Assembly (NCBI GenBank): GCA_029931535.1
Contig: JAQPZY010000780.1
Span: forward strand, 310,001-374,000
Length of the DNA stretch: 64,000 nucleotides
From: Margaritifera margaritifera
Taxonomy: Eukaryota; Mollusca; Bivalvia; Unionida; Margaritiferidae
Reading direction: 5' to 3'
Part shown: positions 62,801 to 64,000 of the stretch, one piece after another
Layout: the number at the start of each line of letters is the position of its first letter
Position numbering within the stretch: position 1 is the stretch's first letter
The notes under the pieces: model-generated
The model's database searches: none
Seen by the model: only the letters and a program-made list of their open reading frames with translations
What the model was told of the DNA's origin: nothing
Made by a program: the position numbers and the translations under genes

Positions 62801-63494
62801 ATCATTAACATCATCAACTTTTATACAATCAAACCTGTGATAATGGTCACCTTCATATCATATTCCAGTCCTACCTCCCCCTCTTTCCCCTCATGAAATT
62901 TTAGCTATAAAGGCATGGGAATAAGAATAGAATCTCCCCCTTGTATGTGGGCAGGACAGGAAATCTAACCCACAGAGAAGATTTGTGTCTGGGTTAAGGC
63001 TACCAAATTCCTGGTACAAACCTTACTCTTCAAGGATTAAATTTCTCTGTCTTGTCTGTACACATGGGCTAGATTCTATGTCTTGGTTACCACATGCTAA
63101 TAATTTGTAATTTACTTGATGCCACAATATTAGCATGTGAATTTATTAATCACTAGGGTAGATTTATCTAGCTCAAGGAAAAATTCATCATAACTCTGTC
63201 TGGTGGCTGCTAAAGTTTTGTCAATCAAAATCAGTGTATGTTAGAGCAATAATTTATCTTCTTTGTAATTCATGCACCCTGATTAAAAAGATTTATTTTC
63301 CCAGGAATTATACCAAGCTGGGGAAAAGAAATGGGGGACAGATGAGTCGAAATTTAACCAGATATTGGTGTCACGGAGCTACCCACAGTTGAGAGCCACT
63401 TTCGAAGAGTACAGTAGTTTATCAAAGAAAGACATGGAGGAGGTATTGAAGAGTGAACTGTCTGGAGACATTCTGAGTGGAATGAAGACTATAG
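23869..63494 (+). CDS. DZANK1-like/annexin composite gene (15 coding exons, 3' end outside window)
   Basis: Fifteen exons with canonical GT-AG sites and consecutive compatible phases give 665 complete codons plus one base. Domain order: residues about 1-115, a chitobiase C-terminal-like domain ([10 protein letters not shown] core) matching the DZANK1 N-terminus; 115-355, Ser/Thr/Asp-rich, KSP-rich and Pro-rich linkers; about 350-415, a block matching DZANK1 upstream of its ankyrin repeats ([29 protein letters not shown]); 415-430, end of a Lys-rich linker; from about 432, annexin repeats. Repeats 1-3 keep GLGTDE, GLGTDE and KWGTDE plus their downstream acidic caps SETSG, SDTSG and SELSG, so calcium binding is expected. 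About 80 more residues are expected past the window. DZANK1 zinc ribbons and ankyrins are absent. Alternative: two adjacent genes, the annexin starting at an ATG in exon 9. Confidence 0.75.
23950..25065 (+). repeat. 48-bp array of exon 1 end plus 5' splice site, ~24 copies
   Basis: The unit is actctcatagaaattgccac-ag|gtaatgtg-taccaagatgatacca(g/t)t. The first copy is the real 3' end of exon 1 with its donor; about 23 more follow in intron 1. Most keep ACAG|GTAATG or GTATTG. Late copies have decayed donors: cacgggtaatg (unit 21), caggaaatg (unit 23) and cacgtgtaatg (unit 24). Units 1-7 are exactly 48 bp apart and open in the exon 1 frame; unit 8 comes 37 bp after unit 7 and breaks the frame. 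Confidence 0.95.
25091..25938 (+). other. Rest of intron 1
   Basis: AT-rich. Contains two copies of ataatgagagagt (near 25,649 and 25,731) around cattataaggcagtctcact, possibly a small DNA-transposon remnant. No coding sequence seen. Confidence 0.4.
25939..26092 (+). CDS. Exon 2: chitobiase-C-terminal-like core
   Basis: Acceptor cattttcag|AAACACC, donor ACAAG|GTTGGT. Joined to exon 1 it reads [19 protein letters not shown], then [25 protein letters not shown]. The IYxTxDGxxP motif and the spaced Y-x-x-P-F-x-L...KAIAV pattern are those of the small beta-sandwich domain at the DZANK1 N-terminus (CHB_HEX_C_1 type). Phase 1 in, phase 2 out. Confidence 0.9.
26395..26525. repeat. ~33-bp tandem repeat, about 4 copies
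   Basis: Diverged units of gcattaagagatcactttat-tttgcttatctca in intron 2. Confidence 0.75.
26767..26959 (+). CDS. Exon 3: end of chitobiase-like domain and acidic linker
   Basis: Acceptor attgtag|AGATGG, proposed donor AAAAGA|GTAAAA. Reads [19 protein letters not shown], matching the last strand of the DZANK1 domain (the family shows K-D-x-R-x-S-x-I-V-T-K-x-F-x-V-D), then a Thr/Ser/Asp-rich linker ([20 protein letters not shown]) and basic KSSKGKTKR. Without splicing the frame would stop at 26,969-26,971 (TAA), so a short isoform ending here cannot be excluded. Confidence 0.83.
27510..28345 (+). repeat. Bivalve-type AAGGTCAAGGTCA repeat block
   Basis: Six or so diverged ~125-bp units: accaaactttgtagatagctt-like, gcattgggt-caagaaagaa, gggttcaaaaggtcaaagat-caaggtca, then gtttccacaaaataac. 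Opposite orientation to the 820-1,215 block. Intronic, noncoding. Confidence 0.7.
28805..29285. repeat. 23/26-bp minisatellite
   Basis: Unit tataaaatcttgtcattact-agc (23 bp), with longer versions carrying one extra trinucleotide (actactagc or attactagc). About 20 copies in intron 3. Confidence 0.95.
29878..29910. repeat. (ATT)n microsatellite forming the exon 4 polypyrimidine tract
   Basis: A continuous ATT run of 11 units ends directly at cag|AGC, the acceptor of exon 4, replacing the usual C/T-rich tract. Confidence 0.95.
29914..30058 (+). CDS. Exon 4: KSP-repeat linker
   Basis: Acceptor ttattcag|AGCAAA, donor CCAG|GTAAGG. Reads [19 protein letters not shown], then [19 protein letters not shown] and [11 protein letters not shown]. 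Three KSP motifs in Arg/Lys context are candidate proline-directed phosphorylation sites. The second half is not recognised. Phase 0 in, phase 1 out, matching both neighbours. Confidence 0.8.
30380..31925 (+). mobile_element. LINE 3' fragment (copy A) with internal satellite expansion
   Basis: Collinear with the copy at 54.6-55.3 kb: ttggaatgaaaactc, gagtggcatctcttgtatag, then after an expanded array gagtgtgtaccctgccagtg (reading [14 protein letters not shown]) and a shared 3' tail with ttggcaccatatagccacta. The protein pattern E-C-x-x-C-x-C/S-x-L-x-V-E-H-I is the C-terminus of many non-LTR reverse transcriptases (Jockey/I-like group). Sense orientation in intron 4. Confidence 0.78.
30440..31510. 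repeat. 44-bp minisatellite amplified from LINE coding sequence
   Basis: An initial set of ~31-bp units (gagagtggcatctcatgtat-aggacaaattg, 30,440-30,600) passes into about 20 units of 44 bp: gcataggacaaattggagag-gtaaagtggtattgtgttga-tcat. The unit reads [11 protein letters not shown], equivalent to [11 protein letters not shown] of the unexpanded LINE copy at 54.7 kb. Confidence 0.93.
32228..32410. repeat. ~95-bp tandem duplication
   Basis: Two copies of acatattattttatcctgcc...cagctgcctggcaag...caccaaacaa. It may be part of a SINE tail. Otherwise 31,930-33,600 in intron 4 shows nothing I can name. Confidence 0.75.
33608..34135. repeat. 40-bp minisatellite, ~13 copies
   Basis: Unit aaaagcacagaacacctttc-ccaatccatgattttctgtg, strictly 40 bp apart for most copies. 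In intron 4. Long minus-strand ORFs across it reflect the repeat only. Confidence 0.95.
34421..34611 (+). CDS. Exon 5: Pro/Gly/Asn-rich linker
   Basis: Acceptor ttattttcag|CTGTAC, donor ATCAAT|GTAAGT. Reads [20 protein letters not shown], then [17 protein letters not shown] and a tail [14 protein letters not shown]. Rich in Pro, Gly, Asn and aromatic residues, likely disordered. Not recognised with confidence, though it sits where DZANK1 has a long linker. Phase 1 in, phase 0 out. Confidence 0.85.
34630..35255. repeat. ~56-bp array with (TA)n expansions
   Basis: Unit ctgtctgtctgtccttgtag-cagggcatcttgatttagtt-atatatacctgtatat, about 10 copies, beginning about 20 bp inside intron 5. The atatata part has expanded to a pure TA run at 34,771-34,826. 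Confidence 0.93.
35828..36185. repeat. 38-bp minisatellite, ~9 copies
   Basis: Unit ttgaaataggcttggacttg-cagttttcaaatttgaca in intron 5, with small length variants. Confidence 0.93.
36405..37050. repeat. Two abutting arrays (32-bp and ~41-bp)
   Basis: 36,405-36,605: about six units of tatacagacttgacttatta-atgcattatgca. 36,610-37,050: about ten units of aaacatttaaaccttgtgac-cttgtaaaattatgcatgta-c. The second ends about 30 bp before exon 6. Confidence 0.9.
37076..37244 (+). CDS. Exon 6: Pro-rich linker and start of second DZANK1-like block
   Basis: Acceptor gtttttag|AAATGT, donor GGAG|GTACAA. Reads [20 protein letters not shown], then a Pro/Lys-rich run ([15 protein letters not shown]), ending [10 protein letters not shown]. 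The closing SPGxG enters the block conserved with DZANK1. Phase 0 in, phase 1 out. Confidence 0.87.
37485..38245. repeat. ~59-bp array, ~13 copies
   Basis: Unit ttatggaccagtactatgaa-gacttaacacttatagtgtc-agtgacatcaaactttat, moderately diverged, in intron 6. The following 38,245-40,108 holds nothing recognisable. Confidence 0.9.
40109..40212 (+). CDS. Exon 7: DZANK1-like pre-ankyrin block
   Basis: Acceptor ttcttgcag|GTGACT, donor GGGAAG|GTAAGA. Reads [20 protein letters not shown], then [15 protein letters not shown]. It aligns without gaps with the DZANK1 segment before the ankyrins (remembered pattern: SPGxGxWRxQLxHIxAHL, then NNPEFRxLIAEPRMGK). AEPxMGK is the most diagnostic run. Phase 1 in, phase 0 out. 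Confidence 0.9.
40436..40625. repeat. 38-39-bp array, 5 copies
   Basis: Unit aaaaaaaagttccttattac-ccttgtaacacttatttg in intron 7, differing mainly in A-run length. Confidence 0.95.
40990..41074. repeat. ~44-bp tandem duplication
   Basis: Two copies of cagcatattacatggatata-cagttatattagtatrgccc in intron 7. Confidence 0.9.
41066..41740 (+). repeat. Molluscan interspersed repeat block, copy 1
   Basis: Diverged direct units with tatggccccattcagtaaag, gttgtccatctg, aaccaaatttggcatg, ttatattgatgagacctt, catttagaggagttatgg. The same motifs in the same order occur at 46,568-47,330. Noncoding, intron 7. Confidence 0.6.
41832..41907 (+). CDS. Exon 8: end of second DZANK1-like block
   Basis: Acceptor atattttcag|ATGTTA, donor CCCAC|GTAAGT. 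Reads [25 protein letters not shown]. It continues AEPKMGK as DZANK1 does (K-L/M-x-x-A-x-x-x-x-D-G/GY-x-x-x-I). Phase 0 in, phase 1 out. Confidence 0.85.
42120..43800 (+). mobile_element. Bivalve-type element with TAGCTCACCTG / CAGGTGAGC ends and ~150-bp internal array
   Basis: Left end ttttagctcacctggttaca; right end aagccaggtgagcaatatca-ggcc...ggcttcttgttta. TAGCTCACCTGG and CCAGGTGAGC are mutually inverted. Between them are about nine diverged ~150-bp units: atctgattggctgagcttgt-tacc, gaagccatatttctgatc, gatcaaacttggaatatatg, tcttggatgggttcaataat. I recall this end structure as very common in bivalve genomes. No protein-coding capacity. Confidence 0.72.
44250..44400 (+). repeat. Fragment of the AAGGTCAAGGTCA family
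   Basis: ctgttaccaaactttgtata, ttgcttgtattagggttaaa, gagtcaaaggtcata match single units of the 27.5-28.3 kb block. Intron 8. Confidence 0.6.
44535..44677 (+). CDS. Exon 9: Lys-rich linker joining DZANK1-like part to annexin
   Basis: Acceptor ctattttag|GTGGTT, donor TTGAAT|GTAAGT. Reads [20 protein letters not shown], then [28 protein letters not shown]. Low complexity and charged. Its phase 1 in and phase 0 out link exon 8 to annexin exon 10. It also holds an ATG in ideal context (tttgccATGGaa, 44,657), so a short annexin could begin here. Confidence 0.78.
45136..45262. repeat. 64-bp tandem repeat, 2 copies
   Basis: ggatgtaaagtaataaatcc-caaaggaaaaagaaccacct-tgcatccat recurs at 64 bp spacing in intron 9. 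Confidence 0.92.
45995..46076 (+). CDS. Exon 10: annexin repeat 1, first helix
   Basis: Acceptor tatttacag|CAACAA, donor TTAG|GTAAGG. Reads [28 protein letters not shown]-x-x-x-FNAEQDA-x-x-LRxAMKGL is the standard opening of annexin repeat 1. Phase 0 in, phase 1 out. Confidence 0.95.
46455..46570. repeat. TTA/TTG/TTC trinucleotide run
   Basis: A pyrimidine-biased simple repeat in intron 10; it produces a meaningless Leu/Phe ORF. Confidence 0.95.
46568..47330 (+). repeat. Molluscan interspersed repeat block, copy 2, with 48-bp array
   Basis: Same family as 41,066-41,740 (aaccaaatttggcatcaatt, tttagaggtattatggcctt). Within it, 46,940-47,190 is a 48-bp array of about five units, aaggatgcttcatcctcctg-actttggtttccccagcatt-actctacc, amplified from the block itself. 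Confidence 0.8.
47400..47892. repeat. Cluster of TTC/ATT microsatellites up to exon 11
   Basis: Runs at 47,400-47,437, 47,577-47,610, 47,762-47,791 and 47,839-47,892. The last abuts tctttacag, the exon 11 acceptor. Confidence 0.93.
47901..47995 (+). CDS. Exon 11: annexin repeat 1, calcium loop (95 bp)
   Basis: Acceptor atctttacag|GAACGG, donor GGAAAG|GTGAGT. Reads [32 protein letters not shown]. The GLGTDE loop spans exons 10-11. RSNxQRQEI-x-x-x-YKxxFG is typical of repeat 1. The 95-bp length equals the conserved vertebrate annexin exon. Confidence 0.96.
48335..48670. repeat. 64-bp minisatellite, 5 copies
   Basis: Unit acattaacagtacaccaaaa-ccaggcaatcaatcacaatg-ctaagaacacaacacaatgg-tcat, almost identical copies in intron 11. 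Confidence 0.96.
48720..51850 (+). mobile_element. Decayed DIRS-like tyrosine-recombinase retroelement
   Basis: Coding fragments in order on the plus strand: 50,440-50,640, a piece ending the reverse transcriptase (LDHW...); 50,640-50,935, RNase H ([18 protein letters not shown], then [20 protein letters not shown]); 51,010-51,100, [17 protein letters not shown], the linker before the recombinase; 51,140-51,300, CALRCSLWY...[18 protein letters not shown]; 51,345-51,450, [18 protein letters not shown]. This RT-RNaseH-tyrosine recombinase order defines DIRS elements. Many stops and frame changes. 48,720-49,800 is less AT-rich but unassigned, perhaps gag. Boundaries uncertain. Confidence 0.72.
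51140..51460 (+). pseudogene. Tyrosine recombinase fragment of the DIRS-like element
   Basis: Shows the C-x-x-R-x-x-x-W-Y region and the box II H-x-x-R equivalent, here HEVGA (51,354 on), where DIRS recombinases have HEVRA: the catalytic Arg is Gly. A TGA follows a few codons later (after ILI), then [14 protein letters not shown], the usual next segment. Clearly inactive. Confidence 0.7.
52258..52450. repeat. 48-bp tandem repeat, 4 copies
   Basis: Unit gagaacgtaaaattgcatgg-ttttctgctgcatttatatc-tattaaaa in intron 11. Confidence 0.95.
52595..52725 (-). mobile_element. tRNA-derived SINE fragment
   Basis: The minus strand reads aggtggcgagtgagtaaaga (A-box region), attagactctagacc, cagattcaatttcc (B-box-like), then a tail ending ttgggcatggcact. 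The plus strand agtgccatgcccaaggacat-aaca is a widespread SINE body motif. Same family as 4.7 and 20.3 kb. Confidence 0.72.
52985..54010. repeat. 21-24-bp satellite array
   Basis: Unit taacttactctaagacacat-atg, roughly 45 copies with many 1-3-bp length changes. It ends about 410 bp before exon 12. Confidence 0.96.
54422..54535 (+). CDS. Exon 12: annexin repeat 1 end to repeat 2 start (114 bp)
   Basis: Acceptor ttttccccacag|GATCTG, donor ATGAAG|GTAATA. Reads [38 protein letters not shown]. The Glu of SETSG supplies the calcium-site acidic cap of repeat 1; [16 protein letters not shown] starts repeat 2. The 114-bp length matches the conserved vertebrate exon. Phase 0 both sides. Confidence 0.97.
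54635..55275 (+). mobile_element. LINE 3' fragment (copy B, unexpanded)
   Basis: Across frames it reads [26 protein letters not shown], then [17 protein letters not shown] and [10 protein letters not shown], the C-terminal region of Jockey/I-like reverse transcriptases. Stops and a frameshift are present. The tail ttggcactatatagccatta-ttttgctgaggtgccat is shared with copy A. Sense orientation in intron 12. Confidence 0.85.
55788..56045 (+). mobile_element. tRNA-derived SINE with molluscan-type tail
   Basis: Head ggctctgggtggtcgaatag-tctaaggcactc, then gattttgagtcttggcttga (degenerate B box), middle ttcttcctccaccaaaatat-actggccacc and tail ggtgttaaaccccaccaaca-aaaaaacccc. The CTCCACCAAA...TGGCC...GGTGTTAAAC pattern is typical of mollusc and other invertebrate SINEs. 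Confidence 0.78.
57366..57456 (+). CDS. Exon 13: annexin repeat 2, calcium loop (91 bp)
   Basis: Acceptor tgtgtttcag|GGCCTA, donor AAAGAAA|GTAAGA. Reads [30 protein letters not shown]. Canonical repeat 2 with GLGTDE and RSNxQ. The 91-bp length is the conserved vertebrate exon size. Phase 0 in, phase 1 out. Confidence 0.97.
57515..57890. repeat. ~79-bp tandem repeat, ~5 copies
   Basis: Unit gatgacaacaaatctgtcac-ataacttttctgattggtga-taccagtaggtgcctgttta-gattaatataatgaacaat, starting about 60 bp into intron 13. Confidence 0.93.
58629..59218. repeat. 60-bp minisatellite, ~10 copies
   Basis: Unit atggccagtatgtcaaatta-tgatcccagtaaagggacat-gtcagcctagtatatccatg, exactly 60 bp for nearly all copies. 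A CG/CA alternation occurs at gccggta/gccagta. ORFs on both strands are repeat artefacts. The following 59,220-60,455 has no feature I can name. Confidence 0.96.
60456..60592 (+). CDS. Exon 14: annexin repeat 2 end (137 bp)
   Basis: Acceptor tatttcacag|AATATA, donor GCTAAG|GTATCA. Reads [51 protein letters not shown] carries the Asp cap of the repeat 2 calcium site; LVSLVQANR closes the repeat. The length equals 80 + 57 bp, two vertebrate exons without the intron between. Phase 1 in, phase 0 out. Confidence 0.97.
61610..62180. repeat. 42-bp array resembling a DNA-transposon end, ~13 copies
   Basis: Unit ttataaatcactatataata-aaaccagtacagtgctctct-ca, exactly 42 bp in the first copies, in intron 14. 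The tacagtgctctctcattata part resembles the inverted terminal repeat of the element immediately to its right. Confidence 0.95.
62186..62390. mobile_element. ~200-bp MITE-like element next to the 42-bp array
   Basis: Left tacagtagtctctcactata; right, read on the opposite strand, tactatgttccctcactata. The shared core CTCACTATA lies in inverted orientation at the two ends. No ORF. Resembles mariner/Tigger-type non-autonomous elements, but no clean target duplication could be assigned. Confidence 0.5.
62391..63304 (+). other. Rest of intron 14
   Basis: No repeat or coding feature recognised up to the exon 15 acceptor. Confidence 0.5.
63305..63494 (+). CDS. Exon 15: annexin repeat 3 (190 bp)
   Basis: Acceptor ttttcccag|GAATTA, donor ACTATAG|GTATTA. 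Reads [63 protein letters not shown]. LYxAGExKWGTDExKF is the annexin repeat 3 signature and SELSG supplies its acidic cap. The length equals 94 + 96 bp of vertebrate exons. Phase 0 in, phase 1 out; the end of repeat 3 and all of repeat 4 lie past the window. Confidence 0.97.
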
Positions 63495-63508
63495 GTATTA
63501 AGATGTGG

Positions 63509-64000
63509 TCACTGATTAATTATGGCAATACATTTTGGCCCTTTTGTCTCATCTTATCACTGATTAATTATGGCAATACATTTTGACCATTTTGTCTCAC
63601 CTTATCAGTGATTAATTATGGCAATACATTTTGGCCCTTTTGTCTCACCTTATCAGTGATTAATTATGGCAATACATTTTGGCCCTTTTGTCTCACCTTA
63701 TCAGTGATTAATTATGGCAATACATTTTGGCCCTTTTGTCTCACCTTATCAGTGATTAATTATGGCAATACATTTTGGCCCTTTTGTCTTACCTTATCAG
63801 TGATTAATTATGGCAATACATTTTGGCCCTTTTGTCTCACCTTATCAGTGATTAATTATGGCAATACATTTTGGCCCTTTTGTCTTACCTTATCAGTGAT
63901 TAATTGAGGCAATACATTTTGGCCCTTTTGTCTCACCTTATCAGTGATTAATTATGGCAATACATTTTGGCCCTTTTGTCTCACCTTATCAGTGATTAAT
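63509..64000. repeat. 48-bp minisatellite running off the window end
   Basis: Unit attaattatggcaatacatt-ttggcccttttgtctcacct-tatcagtg, about 10 copies to the edge. It begins about 15 bp after the exon 15 donor. Copies are nearly identical, suggesting recent expansion. Confidence 0.97.

Overview
The window is AT-rich, intron-rich animal DNA, most likely from a mollusc and probably a bivalve. The gene families are metazoan: the alpha subunit of the nascent polypeptide-associated complex (NACA), a DZANK1-like domain and an annexin. The interspersed repeats are of kinds I associate with bivalve genomes: blocks bounded by TAGCTCACCTG and CAGGTGAGC, long stretches built on AAGGTCAAGGTCA, and tRNA-derived SINEs with a GGTGTTAAAC-type tail. 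No database search was possible, so family names rest on motif recognition and remembered relatives.

Layout. (1) 1-9,046, minus strand: the 5' half of NACA, with two coding exons (9,046-8,902 and 2,065-1,972) separated by a 6.8-kb intron. The NAC domain lies off the left edge. A possible promoter and first exon sit near 19.1 kb. (2) 9,047-23,868: no host coding exon seen. It holds transposon relics: a hAT C-terminus (minus), a piggyBac-like element (13,686-15,234), a Tigger/pogo-like element (16,631-18,287) with a 97-bp MITE inserted in it, and a SINE. It ends with a 25-copy 42-bp minisatellite just upstream of the next gene. (3) 23,869-63,494, plus strand: one large gene, 15 coding exons with consecutive compatible splice phases and 665 complete codons in the window, continuing beyond the right edge.

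The large gene is the main discovery. Exons 1-3 encode a chitobiase-C-terminal-like domain matching the N-terminus of DZANK1. Exons 6-8 encode a second block matching DZANK1 just before its ankyrin repeats. Between and after them, where DZANK1 has zinc ribbons and ankyrin repeats, this gene has KSP-rich and Pro-rich linkers, then a Lys-rich linker and an annexin core (exons 10-15; repeats 1 and 2 and most of repeat 3, with intact calcium-site signatures). Annexin exon lengths of 95, 114 and 91 bp equal the classic vertebrate annexin exon sizes, and the 137- and 190-bp exons equal fused pairs of them. I infer a DZANK1-annexin composite protein that could couple a DZANK1-type interaction module to calcium-dependent membrane binding.

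Most of its introns carry a private tandem array of 23-64 bp units. The array at exon 1 is the strangest: its 48-bp unit is the end of exon 1 plus the 5' splice site, repeated about 24 times, and the first seven donors share one phase. Another array (44 bp) was amplified from the coding part of a LINE, and a third (42 bp) resembles the end of a MITE. The introns also carry LINE 3' ends, a decayed DIRS-like tyrosine-recombinase retroelement and SINEs.
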